Below, one piece after another: positions 9,335 through 17,845 of a stretch of DNA of 24,993 bases. Position numbers and translations under genes: made by a program. A model generated the notes under the pieces. The model made no database searches. It was not told the origin of the DNA and saw only the letters and a list, made by a program, of their open reading frames with translations. This DNA comes from Rhodospirillales bacterium (lineage in GTDB: Bacteria > Pseudomonadota > Alphaproteobacteria > Geminicoccales > Geminicoccaceae), in NCBI GenBank assembly GCA_007131045.1, contig SLRI01000328.1, positions 1 through 24,993 of the forward strand, given 5' to 3'. Each line of letters starts with the position of its first letter. Positions within the stretch are counted from its first letter, which is position 1.

Positions 9335-10467
9335 GGGTCGAGCCCGGCGTGCGGCCGAACGTCGGCCTGGAGCGAAAAGCGGTCGACCTCGATCGCCTCG
9401 CCATCGGCCGGCGTCATCAGCAGGCGCTCGTTCGACGCGGTGAAACCGGCCGCCGCGAACGCCGGATCGCCCTCGAGCAGTGACGGCAGCTCGGAAACGG
9501 CGGTGCTGTAGCCGGTGAGCGTCAAGCGGCCGTCGACCAGCGTCAGACTCTCCAGCCACACCGTGTCGGGAAGCACGCGGCTCAGGGTCTCGAAGGTGAC
9601 CAGCGCCGAGGGGCGCGCCAGATGCCGGTCGAGCACCGCCCGCCCCTCGCTCTCGAGCGCCTCGATGCGCTGGTGCAGGTGCGGCAGGTCCTCCAGCCGC
9701 TGCTCCAGCATCGCCGCATAGGCCTGCCGCTGGGCGAGCACCGCCGTCCGGCTCTCCAGCTCGAAATAGGCGAAGACGGCGGCGGAGATGCCGGCGCAGA
9801 ACAGGAGACCGGCGATCACCGGGACATGGCGCGGCAGCCGCCTCGGCCGTCCGCTGCGGGCGAAATCGTGGGTCGGGGGGGCGAAGGTGTCGGCCTCGGC
9901 GAGATCGACGACGTCGGGTGCGAGGCCGAGCTGCTCCAGGACATCGGTGGCTCGGCGAACCACCCGCCTGGGCACCACGGCCAAGCTCACCTGCAGCATG
10001 CCGTCGGTCCCCGGACGAATGCCGGTGGTATCGAACACCGCGGTTTCCGCGTTCCACGGGGTGAGACTGTCGAGGCGGTTGGCGATGATCTGCCGCAGGT
10101 CCTTTCGTGCCGTCACCGGCAGCCGATCGAAAGTGTCGAGGCCCAGGGCAGCATCGAGCCGGAGCACCAGCGGCAGACCGCTCTGGCGGATCTGCTCGGC
10201 CAAAAGACCGGCGTTGCGATCCAAGCCGCGCTCACCGGTCGGGCAATCGACGACACCGAGCTCCTCGATCCGGCCGCGACCGCTGGCGACGAACTCGAGA
10301 GCATGGCCGTCATAGAGGGCGACCACGAAATTGTCGCGCGGCAACCGGCCCCGGCGGGTCGGCCAGAGAGCGGCGAGTTCGCTGCCCCACCAGCCGAAGA
10401 AACCCAGGTCTTGCGGTTGTGGGCGGGAATCGGCGCCGAACAGCGCCTCGCTCAGCGGCCGGGCCAT
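9331..10467 (-). CDS. gspL: Type II secretion system protein GspL
   Basis: GspL links the cytoplasmic ATPase GspE to the inner-membrane platform through its actin-like cytoplasmic domain and binds GspM in the periplasm. The 378-residue product has a cytoplasmic region (about 1-212), one membrane helix (about 215-236, VIAGLLFCAGISAAVFAYF) and a coiled-coil stretch. It ends in a PilN-like ferredoxin-fold domain with VTFETLSRVLPDTVWLESL near 290-308. The segment RLPVTARKDLRQIIANRLDSLTPW is typical of the PilM/GspL N-terminal fold. The ATG at 10467 overlaps the end of gspK by 16 bp, and the stop overlaps the gspM start, so it is mid-operon. Confidence 0.9.
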   Translation of the reverse strand: MARPLSEALFGADSRPQPQDLGFFGWWGSELAALWPTRRGRLPRDNFVVALYDGHALEFVASGRGRIEELGVVDCPTGERGLDRNAGLLAEQIRQSGLPLVLRLDAALGLDTFDRLPVTARKDLRQIIANRLDSLTPWNAETAVFDTTGIRPGTDGMLQVSLAVVPRRVVRRATDVLEQLGLAPDVVDLAEADTFAPPTHDFARSGRPRRLPRHVPVIAGLLFCAGISAAVFAYFELESRTAVLAQRQAYAAMLEQRLEDLPHLHQRIEALESEGRAVLDRHLARPSALVTFETLSRVLPDTVWLESLTLVDGRLTLTGYSTAVSELPSLLEGDPAFAAAGFTASNERLLMTPADGEAIEVDRFSLQADVRPHAGLDP

Positions 10468-11402
10468 GCAACCTCATCCATTGCGGTGGTGGACGGCAGC
10501 AGGCCCGTGCGGGTCTCCAGGACGACATAGCGGCGGTTGTCGAAAGGCGGCGCTATCCAGATTACCGTTCGACGCCTGAAGCCGGGTCCATCTTCGTGCA
10601 CGAGTTCGATGTCCAGGGTGTAGAGACCGCGCGGGTCGGTGACGAAAGCCGGCGTTGCACCAGATTTATCACTACCGTCTAGCCCCTGAGCCGCCGAATC
10701 GAAAGCGCTTTCCGCACCGTGGCCGAGGCCCCGCGCATGATCGAGGGCTGCCCGCACCATAGGCGGCAAGGGCTGCCCTTCGGGCTGGGCGAGGCCGTGA
10801 TGAACCGTTACGGCATCCGCCATGATCGCGAAGAGCGCCTCGTCCATGCCGAGCACCGAGCGCAACTCGGCCACGTGGCGAAAGGGCGCGTGCCGCGGCC
10901 GACCGATCCGCCCGGCCCTGGCGTAGTCGTCGGCCGTGGCGCCGGCCAGCCGCCGCGTGCCGGCGGGATCGCGCCAGTCGAGGATCGCATGCGCCACCGA
11001 CAGGGCCTCGTCGCCGCCTCGCCCGAGGGCCGCCATAGCCGCGGCGGCCAGCGCCTCGATCAGCTCGTCGTCGGCCGCGTTTAAGTCGATCTTGGCACTC
11101 TCGGGCAGGGCCGTGACCTGCACCAGAAACGCTCCCTGCCGCCACGCCAAGGGCCCCGCTGTCGGCCAGCGCCCCTGCTCCAGGGACGCGGCCGCCACCT
11201 CCACGGCACTGCCCGCGGCTGCCCGGGCCTCGATCGCATGGATCGTGTGGCGGCTGGTCAGCGCCGTATCGCGGCCGAGCCCGATCATCGCCACGGCGAG
11301 CGCGCTGGTCATCGCGACGAACCAGAGCACGGCGACGAGCGCGATGCCGGCCTCGCCCTTCCGACTCGAGCGCGGTGGCTTGGCCTCGGGCTCAACCGCC
11401 AT
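10452..11402 (-). CDS. gspK: Type II secretion system minor pseudopilin GspK
   Basis: GspK is the large minor pseudopilin that caps the pseudopilus tip with GspI and GspJ. The 316-residue product has a basic leader ending EAG (cleavage after G19), then the hydrophobic helix IALVAVLWFVAMTSALAVAM. As usual for GspK, the glutamate at +5 found in other pseudopilins is absent. The block SAKIDLNAADDELIEAL (about 102-118) is the conserved GspK signature that precedes the helical insertion domain. A typical C-terminal half with ILDWRD and RHVAELRSVLGM follows. The ATG at 11402 overlaps gspJ by 11 bp. Confidence 0.93.
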   Translation of the reverse strand: MAVEPEAKPPRSSRKGEAGIALVAVLWFVAMTSALAVAMIGLGRDTALTSRHTIHAIEARAAAGSAVEVAAASLEQGRWPTAGPLAWRQGAFLVQVTALPESAKIDLNAADDELIEALAAAAMAALGRGGDEALSVAHAILDWRDPAGTRRLAGATADDYARAGRIGRPRHAPFRHVAELRSVLGMDEALFAIMADAVTVHHGLAQPEGQPLPPMVRAALDHARGLGHGAESAFDSAAQGLDGSDKSGATPAFVTDPRGLYTLDIELVHEDGPGFRRRTVIWIAPPFDNRRYVVLETRTGLLPSTTAMDEVAWPGR

Positions 11403-12054
11403 CGCATTCGGGCCCCGGCTCCGGGATCGCGCAGAGCGGCCCGAGCGAGCGACGGATCGGCACGATGATGGGCGCGAGCTCCAGCCGCGAATGGTCGAGG
11501 TCTAGCCGAACCGCCTCCGGCAAGTGCCGCTGCGCCCGCCAGGTCGGATGCCAGGCGGCGCCGGCGTCGCCCTCCTTGCGGCCGAAATAGGCGAAGCTCA
11601 GGGCCGCGACGCCATTGCCCAGCGAACGGCGCTCGGCCTGCTCGAGGACGCCGAAACCGGGCGCATCCGCGGCGATCTCGGCACGCCACAGCACCAGCTC
11701 GCCGGCTTCGCCCTGGCCGATCGCCATGGCGACCAAGGGCTCACCCGGCACGAAGTCGGGTGAGAGAGTGACGAAGCGGGCCGCATCCGTCCCGCCATCG
11801 AAGGCGCTCACCCACCGTCCGGGCGGCCCGACGTCGAGGGCCACCGCATCGCCGAGCCGCTCCTGCAGGAGGCTGGTGAGCAGCGCGAGTTCGCTCAGCA
11901 CCGCTCCGCGCTCGGCCAGCCGATCGCCGGTGCCGCGAAGCAGGCCCGCCGCCGCACCCAAAAGGCCGAGGATCAACCCCAGGATGGCCAGGGCGACGAT
12001 CATCTCGACGAGGGTGAAGCCCGAATCGGCGCCCGGGTGCCGCCGTTGCCTCAT
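11392..12054 (-). CDS. gspJ: Type II secretion system minor pseudopilin GspJ
   Basis: This 220-residue minor pseudopilin starts MRQRRHPGADSG followed by FTLVEMIVALAILGLILGLL. Cleavage is expected after G12, with Glu at +5 (E17). Its length and the position between gspI and gspK mark it as GspJ, which forms the tip complex with GspI and GspK. The chosen ATG (12054) overlaps the gspI stop as ATGA. The frame is open 24 codons further upstream, but that part overlies gspI and would move the prepilin leader away from the N terminus. The C-terminal half holds the expected beta-rich GspJ region (VLWRAEIAADAPGFGVLEQ and EAVRLDLDHSRLELAPII). Confidence 0.92.
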   Translation of the reverse strand: MRQRRHPGADSGFTLVEMIVALAILGLILGLLGAAAGLLRGTGDRLAERGAVLSELALLTSLLQERLGDAVALDVGPPGRWVSAFDGGTDAARFVTLSPDFVPGEPLVAMAIGQGEAGELVLWRAEIAADAPGFGVLEQAERRSLGNGVAALSFAYFGRKEGDAGAAWHPTWRAQRHLPEAVRLDLDHSRLELAPIIVPIRRSLGPLCAIPEPGPECDGG

Positions 12055-12455
12055 TGCCGCCGCGGCACCACGGCGCCCAGCGTGTAGCGGCGGCCGGCAG
12101 CATCCACCACGACGACGCTCAGCCAATCGAGGCCACCGGCCAAGGCCGCGGCCGGCAGCTCGAGATCGGCCGGCGCTCGCGCGTCCAGGGCCTGCCGCTC
12201 CATGCTCAACTCGAAGCCCGCCGGCAGCGCCTCCCGCTGCAGCCCCTCGGCACCGAGCCTGGCCGCCTCCAGCGCTGCCTCGGCCGTCAGCGCCAGGCGA
12301 AGCTGGGCCTCGCGGCTCTCGTGCTGCACCAGCGAGTCGCCGGCGATTCGGAACAGGGTGACGAGGACGACGCCCAGCACGGCCAGGGCGACGAGGGTCT
12401 CGAGCAGGGTGAAGCCGGCCTCGGCACGCCCGGGAGAAGGGCTCTCAGGGTGCAT
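12051..12455 (-). CDS. gspI: Type II secretion system minor pseudopilin GspI
   Basis: GspI is the small minor pseudopilin that nucleates pseudopilus assembly with GspJ and GspK. The 134-residue product has a leader MHPESPSPGRAEAG, cleavage after G14, then FTLLETLVALAVLGVVLVTL with the +5 glutamate (E19). A short globular part follows that ends in a beta-strand-rich stretch (LDWLSVVVVDAAGRRYTL). The ATG at 12455 overlaps the gspH end by 11 bp, and its stop overlaps gspJ by 4 bp. Length and order agree with GspI. Confidence 0.92.
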   Translation of the reverse strand: MHPESPSPGRAEAGFTLLETLVALAVLGVVLVTLFRIAGDSLVQHESREAQLRLALTAEAALEAARLGAEGLQREALPAGFELSMERQALDARAPADLELPAAALAGGLDWLSVVVVDAAGRRYTLGAVVPRRQ

Positions 12456-12861
12456 CGATCGTCACCCGGCCGGTGAGCCAGTCGACCCGCAAGGCGACCA
12501 CGGCAGTAGCACCCTCCAGCAGCCAGACGCCACCATTGCTCATGCCGTTGGGCAGAAAGACGAGATCGCCAGGGACCGCTTCGCCGATCCACACATCGGC
12601 CGGCAATGTCGCTGCCAAGGCGGCACTCGATGCGGTCTGGACGCGGCCCGTGCCGAGCGCCGCCGCGCGCATCCGTGCCAGATCGTCGGCGACGCCCTGG
12701 GCGTGCTCCTCCAGCGTCGGCGCGCGCTGTGTCACGAAACGCGGAACGACAATGGCGCTCAGCGCCGCCAGGAGAACGAGGCAGACGAGCAGTTCGATCA
12801 GGGTGAAGCCGGTTTCCCCGGCGCTAGCGGGCGCCGCGGCCGATCGGTTCGTTTTCGCCAC
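12445..12861 (-). CDS. gspH: Type II secretion system minor pseudopilin GspH
   Basis: The pseudopilin has the motif ETG followed by FTLIELLVCLVLLAALSAIV, with the +5 glutamate present, and a GspH-type body (LARMRAAALGTGRVQTASSA, then VWIGEAVPGDLVFLPNGMSNGG). GspH sits between the major pseudopilin and the tip complex. The start is a choice. The GTG at 12861 gives 138 residues, an 18-residue leader and a 38-bp overlap with gspG. An ATG at 12903 has a better ribosome site (GGAAGG) but would give an unusual 32-residue leader and an 80-bp overlap. I prefer the GTG. The frame is open still further upstream over gspG, which is not coding there. Confidence 0.88.
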   Translation of the reverse strand: MAKTNRSAAAPASAGETGFTLIELLVCLVLLAALSAIVVPRFVTQRAPTLEEHAQGVADDLARMRAAALGTGRVQTASSAALAATLPADVWIGEAVPGDLVFLPNGMSNGGVWLLEGATAVVALRVDWLTGRVTIDAP

Positions 12862-13258
12862 TGCCGCCCGGCCGGTTGTCGGCGCCGAGGGTAAAGAGGT
12901 CATAATCGCCTTCCGAACCGGGCACGCGATAGACATAGGCAAAACCCCACGGATCCGCCGGCACCGTGTTGCCATCGAGATAGGGGCCGCCCCAGCGACC
13001 GACGCCGGCGGGTGCCCGAAGCAAGGCCCCGAGACCCTCCTCGGTGGTCGGATAGCGGCCGGCATCGAGGCGGTAGAGGTCGAGCGCCTGCTCGAAGGCG
13101 GCGAGCTGGATACGGGCGGCATCACTCTTCGCGCCGCCGAGATAGCCGACCACCCGCGGGCCGGCAATCGCGGCCAAGAGGCCGAGGATCACGAGGACCA
13201 CCAAAAGCTCGATCAGGGTGAAGCCGGAATCGCGTGCCGGCCGGGTTTTGCGCGTCAT
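12824..13258 (-). CDS. gspG: Type II secretion system major pseudopilin GspG
   Basis: GspG is the main subunit of the periplasmic pseudopilus that pushes substrates through the secretin. The 144-residue product has the leader MTRKTRPARDSG, cleavage after G12, then FTLIELLVVLVILGLLAAIA with E17 at +5. The body shows the classic GspG blocks: ALDLYRLDAGRYPTTEEGLGALL, GPYLDGNTVPADPWGFAYVYR and the C-terminal calcium-loop region YDLFTLGADNRPGGSGEN. Maturation requires a GspO-type prepilin peptidase that is not in this window. Its ATG overlaps the gspC stop as ATGA. Confidence 0.97.
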   Translation of the reverse strand: MTRKTRPARDSGFTLIELLVVLVILGLLAAIAGPRVVGYLGGAKSDAARIQLAAFEQALDLYRLDAGRYPTTEEGLGALLRAPAGVGRWGGPYLDGNTVPADPWGFAYVYRVPGSEGDYDLFTLGADNRPGGSGENEPIGRGAR

Positions 13259-13794
13259 TCGAGGATCCTGAGCTCCAGGATCTCGTCGTCGAGCCCGAGG
13301 ATCAGCCGCCGCGGCTCGATGTCGAGGACGGTCCAGCCTTCGACCATTTCGCCGAGGCCGACACCGCGCACGTTGGAGCCGTTGCCGAGCAGTGCCCGAA
13401 CCCGGCCGGACTCCTCGATGCTGCCGACGAAGCTGACGCTGGGAAGGGCGGGTGGCGCCGCGGGCTCGATGATCGACGGGGAAAACGTCAGGTCGGCGAC
13501 CACCGGCTCGGGCTCGGGCGGCCGTCGGGCCGGGGCGAACAGCGGCCGGTCGACCATCGAGGCGAAGTCATCGACCGGCGGCAGCCGCCGGATGGCATGC
13601 TCCGGCTCCGAGGGGTTCCAGAGCAACGGTGCCGAGGCGCGCCGCACGGTCGCAGCCGTGGCCGTGTTCGAACTCGCCACGGCTCCGGCCTCTCGCGCAT
13701 CACCCGGCGATGCGTGATCGAGCCACCAGACCAGGGCGAGGGCGAAGAGACCGATGACGACGGTCAGTTTGCTCAAGGGATGCCAACTGCGCAC
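13255..13794 (-). CDS. gspC: Type II secretion system GspC-like inner-membrane protein
   Basis: The 179-residue product has one N-terminal membrane helix (about 9-25), a Pro/Ala-rich linker and the segment FASMVDRPLFAPARRP (about 77-92). A small C-terminal domain follows, with VSFVGSIEESGRVRALLGNG (about 119-138) and VEGWTVLDIEPRRLIL. This is the layout of the homology region of GspC/PulC-type proteins, which couple the inner-membrane platform to the secretin. No PDZ or coiled-coil domain follows, so this is the short form; GspN/GspP-type naming is possible. It starts at a GTG with GAAGG just upstream. Its stop overlaps gspG as ATGA. It lies after gspF, not at the head of the cluster as in many organisms. 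Confidence 0.78.
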   Translation of the reverse strand: MRSWHPLSKLTVVIGLFALALVWWLDHASPGDAREAGAVASSNTATAATVRRASAPLLWNPSEPEHAIRRLPPVDDFASMVDRPLFAPARRPPEPEPVVADLTFSPSIIEPAAPPALPSVSFVGSIEESGRVRALLGNGSNVRGVGLGEMVEGWTVLDIEPRRLILGLDDEILELRILE

Positions 13795-13893
13795 TGGGGC
13801 CTTCGGCGAGCTATTGGAAGCTTTCTGGGAACACGGTGATTAAACGGAGACCTGTCGGCACCGACACCACCTCTGCTCCATCTGATCGACGAT

Positions 13894-13922
13894 TTGATAG
13901 AGCAATCCGAGCGGTCCCGCAA
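13894..13922 (-). promoter_or_regulatory. Possible promoter for gspC-M
   Basis: The 155-bp gap between gspF and gspC is the only large break inside the secretion cluster. On the minus strand it contains TTGCGG (13922-13917) and TATCAA (13899-13894) with 17 bp between, three and four matches to the -35 and -10 consensus. It could give a second transcript starting about 95 nt before gspC. The match is weak. Confidence 0.28.
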
Positions 13923-13949
13923 CCTTCAGCACCACAATTTGAGGTTGTC

Positions 13950-15179
13950 TCAAAAGGCGAGCTCGTTGACGCTCAGCACGGCGGTGAGGATCGCGATGAC
14001 GATCCCGCCGACGATCCCGCCGAGACCGATCACCAATACCGGCTCCAGGACGGTCACCACCCGCTGCAAGCGGCTGGCGATGCGCTGCTCGAAGCGCTCG
14101 GCGATGTAGCGGCAAAGGGGCTCGAGCCGGCCGCTCTCCTCGGCGGTCCGCAACAGCTTTTGCCCCATCGGCTGCAGAATGCCCTCGCGGCCGACCGCCA
14201 CCGCCAGGCGCTCACCCTGGCGGACGCCGATCGCCGCGCGCGCGAGCCCGGCCGAGACCGCGCTGTTGCCGACCATTCCACACAGCATCGTCAGCGCCTG
14301 CGGCAGATCGAGCCCACCCTTGAGCAGCGTCGCGAGCCCACGGCAGATCTCCGCCGTGGCCCGTTCGCGCGCCGCCACCCCGAGCCCGGGCAGCCGCAGC
14401 ACCAGCCGATCCGAAAGCCGACGCACCGGCGACAATTGCCGAGCCATGAGAGCCGCCAGCAACCCGGCGCCGAGGGTCACGGCGATCGTGGGACCGTGCG
14501 TCCGCAATCCGGCGGCGACGTCCAGAATGATCCGCGTCGCTGCCGGCAAGCGTTCCCCGGCCCCGGCGAAGACGGGCTCGAACTGCGGCACCACGTAGAG
14601 CAGAAGAACGGCAATCGCACCGATCGCGGTGACCAGAAGGATGATCGGATAGATCAGGGCCGAGGTGAGCTGGCGGCGCAGCGCCTCCTGCCGCTCGCGG
14701 AGATCGGCGAGCTCGCCCAGCACTGGGCCGAGCCGGCCGGTCGCCTCGGCCGCCCGGACCATGCCGAGATAGGGTCCAGAGAAAATCTCCGGCGTGTCGG
14801 CCATCGCCTGGCTCAAGGTGGCGCCACCTCGAACCTTGCCGAGCACCGTCTCCAGCGTGCGCCGCAGGGTGACGTCGTCCTGGTCCTCGGCAACCAGGGC
14901 CAGAGCGCTCTCGAGGGTCTCGCCGGCGTCCAGCAGCGTCGCCAGCTCGCGGGTGGCGACGGTCAAGGCCGCCGCCCGCCGCCCGCCCGTCGCGAACCGC
15001 TGGCCGGCGCCCTCGATCACCAACTGAGCCGCACCGCCGGCCGGCTTCGGCAGCGCCTCGATCGGGATCAGGCCCTGCGCCTGCAGCCGCTGGATGGCAC
15101 TTCGGTGGTCGCCGGCCTCGATCTCGCCCGCGACCCGCTCGCCACCGCCGGTCAGCGCCCGATAGGCGAAGGCGGGCAC
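13950..15179 (-). CDS. gspF: Type II secretion system inner-membrane platform protein GspF
   Basis: GspF is the polytopic platform protein around which the pseudopilus is assembled. The 409-residue product begins PAFAYRALTGGGERVAGEIEA, as GspF does, and has two T2SSF domains (about 70-190 and 273-395). Membrane helices lie near 170-190 (LIYPIILLVTAIGAIAVLLL), 218-238 and 375-402. Family motifs LATLLDAGETLESAL (about 77-91) and its repeat LATLLKGGLDLPQAL are visible. The start is GTG at 15179, four bases after the gspE stop. GAGGAG lies in the end of gspE as ribosome site, so the two are translationally linked. Confidence 0.95.
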   Translation of the reverse strand: MPAFAYRALTGGGERVAGEIEAGDHRSAIQRLQAQGLIPIEALPKPAGGAAQLVIEGAGQRFATGGRRAAALTVATRELATLLDAGETLESALALVAEDQDDVTLRRTLETVLGKVRGGATLSQAMADTPEIFSGPYLGMVRAAEATGRLGPVLGELADLRERQEALRRQLTSALIYPIILLVTAIGAIAVLLLYVVPQFEPVFAGAGERLPAATRIILDVAAGLRTHGPTIAVTLGAGLLAALMARQLSPVRRLSDRLVLRLPGLGVAARERATAEICRGLATLLKGGLDLPQALTMLCGMVGNSAVSAGLARAAIGVRQGERLAVAVGREGILQPMGQKLLRTAEESGRLEPLCRYIAERFEQRIASRLQRVVTVLEPVLVIGLGGIVGGIVIAILTAVLSVNELAF

Positions 15180-15183
15180 CGCC

Positions 15184-16935
15184 CTACCACTCCTCGGTGA
15201 CGCGGCAGACCTCTTCGAGCGTCGTCGTGCCGGCCAGGGCCTTCATCAGCCCGTCCTGGAACATGCTCGTCATGCCGCGCGACGCCGCCGCGGCCTGCAG
15301 CGTCTGGCTGGGCGCGCGATCACGGATCAGTACCCGCATTGGCTCGTCGATCTCCAAGAGCTCGAAAATTCCCACCCGCCCGGTGAAGCCCACCTCGTTG
15401 CACGCCCGACAGCCGACCGGGCGATGAAGCCGCAAGGGGGTGGGCAGCTCGATGCCGCGACTCTCGAAGACATGCCGCTCGTCGACCGAGGGGACATAGG
15501 CCTCCTTGCAGCCTTCACACAACACGGCCACCAGCCGCTGGCCGATCACACAGCGCAGCACCGAGGCCAAAAGATAGGGCTCGACCCCCATGTCGAGCAG
15601 CCGCGCGACCGCACCCGCCGCGCTGTTGGTGTGCAACGTGGTCAGCATGAGGTGGCCGGTCAGCGCCGCATGCACGGCGATCTCGGCGGTCTCGGCGTCA
15701 CGGGTCTCGCCGACCATGATGACGTTGGGGTCGTGCCGGACCACCGAGCGCAGGATACGGGCGAAGCTGAGCTCGATCTCGGGCTTCACCTGGATCTGTG
15801 TCACCCCGTTGATCTGGTACTCGATCGGGTCCTCGATCGAGATGATCTTGTCGGCCGCGGCATCGAGGGTGCGAAGCGCCCCGTAGAGGGTCGTGGTCTT
15901 GCCGCTGCCGGTCGGACCCGTCACCAGCATCATGCCGTGCGGTGCCTGGAGCTGGCGGCGCAGGATCGCCTCGTTGTGGGGCGGCAGCCCGATCTGGTCG
16001 AGCTCGACCGATCCCGACGCCTGGTCGAGCAGGCGAATGACCAGACTTTCGCCGTGGATCGTCGGCATGGTCGCGACGCGCAGATCGATCGGCCGCTCGA
16101 GCAGCTTCAGCTGGCTGCGGCCGTCCTGCGGGAGACGACGCTCGGCGATGTCGAGCCTGGCCAGGATCTTGATCCGGGAAACCACCGCCGCCGCGAGCTT
16201 GGGCGGCGGGGCGCCGATCTCCTTCAAGCGGCCGTGGATGCGGTAGCGCACGGCGAGCCGGTCGGGATAGGGCTCGATATGGATGTCCGAAGCCCCCATC
16301 CGCAGCGCGTCGGTCAACAGCTGATTGACCAGGCGGACCACCGGCACCTCGTTGGCGAGATCGCTCAGCTGCTCGGCATTGGCCGCCTCGTCGAGCCCGG
16401 GCAGAGCCAGATCGTCGACGATCTCCTGCAACGCCCGGCTGCCGCTGTCGAACAGCCGGGCATAGGCGGCCTCGAGATCCTCGACCGGTAGCACCACCGG
16501 GACGACCTGGCGCTCGGCGGCGAGCTTGACGGCCTTGATCGCCGCCTCGTCGGCCGGATCCGCCATGCCGAGCCAAAGCGTGGTCTCGTCGACCGCGAGC
16601 GGCAGCACCCAGGCCTGGCGCAAAAAGCGGGAGGCGAAGGTCTCGGCCAAGAGCGGGGCGTCCGGGATCTCCGCGGCACCCGCCTGCTCGAGCCCGTAGC
16701 GCTCGACCATCAAGGCCGCCCAGTCGTAGCCCGAGAGCAGGCCGAGCCGACTGAAGACGACAGGCAAGGGCTCGCGCGTCTCGCGCGCCCGCACCAGCGC
16801 CCGCTCGATCTCCGCGGCACCCAGTCGGCCCCGGTCGATCAGAATGGCGAGCCCCGGATGGCTGGCCCGGGCGCGATCGGGATCGGGCCGGGACGCCTCC
16901 CGCTGCGCGCGTTGCGGACGAAAGAGCTGCAGCAT
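15184..16935 (-). CDS. gspE: Type II secretion system ATPase GspE
   Basis: GspE is the cytoplasmic hexameric ATPase that powers pseudopilus assembly. The 583-residue product has an N-terminal MshEN/T2SSE_N domain (about 50-160). The N2 and RecA-like parts follow, with Walker A GPTGSGKTTTLY (K346), the Asp box IISIEDPIEY (364-373) and the Walker B region NVIMVGETRD (404-413, E410). The His box HLMLTTLHTNSA comes next. The zinc-binding tetracysteine is intact (C473, C476, C509, C512). At residue 411 Thr replaces the usual Ile of GEIRD, a mild variant. The ATG at 16935 follows a GAGACAGGCG stretch. It is the first secretion gene, 49 bp after the amidohydrolase stop on the same strand, so read-through from that gene is possible. 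Confidence 0.97.
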   Translation of the reverse strand: MLQLFRPQRAQREASRPDPDRARASHPGLAILIDRGRLGAAEIERALVRARETREPLPVVFSRLGLLSGYDWAALMVERYGLEQAGAAEIPDAPLLAETFASRFLRQAWVLPLAVDETTLWLGMADPADEAAIKAVKLAAERQVVPVVLPVEDLEAAYARLFDSGSRALQEIVDDLALPGLDEAANAEQLSDLANEVPVVRLVNQLLTDALRMGASDIHIEPYPDRLAVRYRIHGRLKEIGAPPPKLAAAVVSRIKILARLDIAERRLPQDGRSQLKLLERPIDLRVATMPTIHGESLVIRLLDQASGSVELDQIGLPPHNEAILRRQLQAPHGMMLVTGPTGSGKTTTLYGALRTLDAAADKIISIEDPIEYQINGVTQIQVKPEIELSFARILRSVVRHDPNVIMVGETRDAETAEIAVHAALTGHLMLTTLHTNSAAGAVARLLDMGVEPYLLASVLRCVIGQRLVAVLCEGCKEAYVPSVDERHVFESRGIELPTPLRLHRPVGCRACNEVGFTGRVGIFELLEIDEPMRVLIRDRAPSQTLQAAAASRGMTSMFQDGLMKALAGTTTLEEVCRVTEEW

Positions 16936-16984
16936 CGCCTGTCTCGCCTACCGTCGGGACTGCCCCGACATCGAAGGGGTGCGC

Positions 16985-17845
16985 CTAGGTCTCGCCGACG
17001 CGGTAGAACGCTTGCGCGTTTTCCACCCAGAAGTAGCGGAGCTCCTCCTCGGACGTACCTTTCAGCGCTTCGTCGAGGACCGCTACCCATTGCGGCAAGC
17101 CGCCGGCGAGCGTCAAGACCGGCCAGTCGCTGCCGAACACCAGCCGGTCGAAACCGAAGGCGTCGACCACGTGGTCGATATAGGGACGCAGGTCCTCGGG
17201 CTGCCAACTCGCGTGGTCGGCCTCGGTGATCAACCCCGACATCTTGCACATCACGTTGGGCAATGCCGCGAGCTCGGCCATTCGAGTTCGCCAAGGCTCC
17301 AGCCCCTGCGTCTTGATCGGTGGCTTGGCGATATGGTCGAGCATGAAGGTGACGTTGGGCAGCCGGCGGACGAGATCGACGATGGCACCCAGTTGGTGGT
17401 GATAGATGCAGATCTCGAAATGCAGGTTGTTACGCGGCAAGAGGTTCAAGCCGGCAATGAAATTGTCGTCGAGCACCGCCTGGATGTCCGGCTCGTCCTG
17501 CAGGATGCGGCGAATGCCACGCAGCAGGGAAAACCGGGCGAGCGCGTCGAGATCCTCGGCCACAGCCGGGCCCTTCTCGAGCGGCGCATGCGCCACTATC
17601 GCGCGCAGCCTGGGTTCGCCGGCGGCAATCTCGGTGATCATCGCCGCCTCGTCGAGGTGCCGCCCGGCGGCGACGTCACACTCGAGAAACACCATCGCCT
17701 CGATCTCGATCCCGGCCGTCGCCGCATCGTATTCCGGGATCAAATGCGGCTTGTTGATCGCCGGCGCCTGATCCCCCCAGCGCAACGGAATCCTGTCCGG
17801 ATCCCAGAGGTGGACGTGAGTGTCGATGATCGGAAAAGCCGGCAT
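16985..17845 (-). CDS. Metal-dependent amidohydrolase, fuconolactonase/PDC-hydrolase type
   Basis: The 286-residue product is a TIM-barrel amidohydrolase of the Amidohydro_2 family, which includes L-fuconolactonase and 2-pyrone-4,6-dicarboxylate lactonase. It opens with IIDTHVHLWDP (6-16, metal ligands H10 and H12). It continues with RILQDEPD (113-120), FMLDHIAKPPI (167-177, H171) and LVFGSDWPV (235-243, D240), all in the expected order. Members hydrolyse sugar-acid lactones or related esters; the exact substrate cannot be read from sequence. The ATG at 17845 has AGGA just upstream and places the HxH motif near the N terminus. An upstream extension of 24 codons lacks the family pattern. Its position near a divergent BDH2/KDF dehydrogenase-like SDR fits a sugar-acid pathway. 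Confidence 0.88.
   Translation of the reverse strand: MPAFPIIDTHVHLWDPDRIPLRWGDQAPAINKPHLIPEYDAATAGIEIEAMVFLECDVAAGRHLDEAAMITEIAAGEPRLRAIVAHAPLEKGPAVAEDLDALARFSLLRGIRRILQDEPDIQAVLDDNFIAGLNLLPRNNLHFEICIYHHQLGAIVDLVRRLPNVTFMLDHIAKPPIKTQGLEPWRTRMAELAALPNVMCKMSGLITEADHASWQPEDLRPYIDHVVDAFGFDRLVFGSDWPVLTLAGGLPQWVAVLDEALKGTSEEELRYFWVENAQAFYRVGET

Noticed and set aside
8735..10057. A longer GspM reading frame of 440 codons
   Set aside because: The upstream part overlies gspL and is Arg/Gly-rich noise. The real start is the ATG overlapping the gspL stop.
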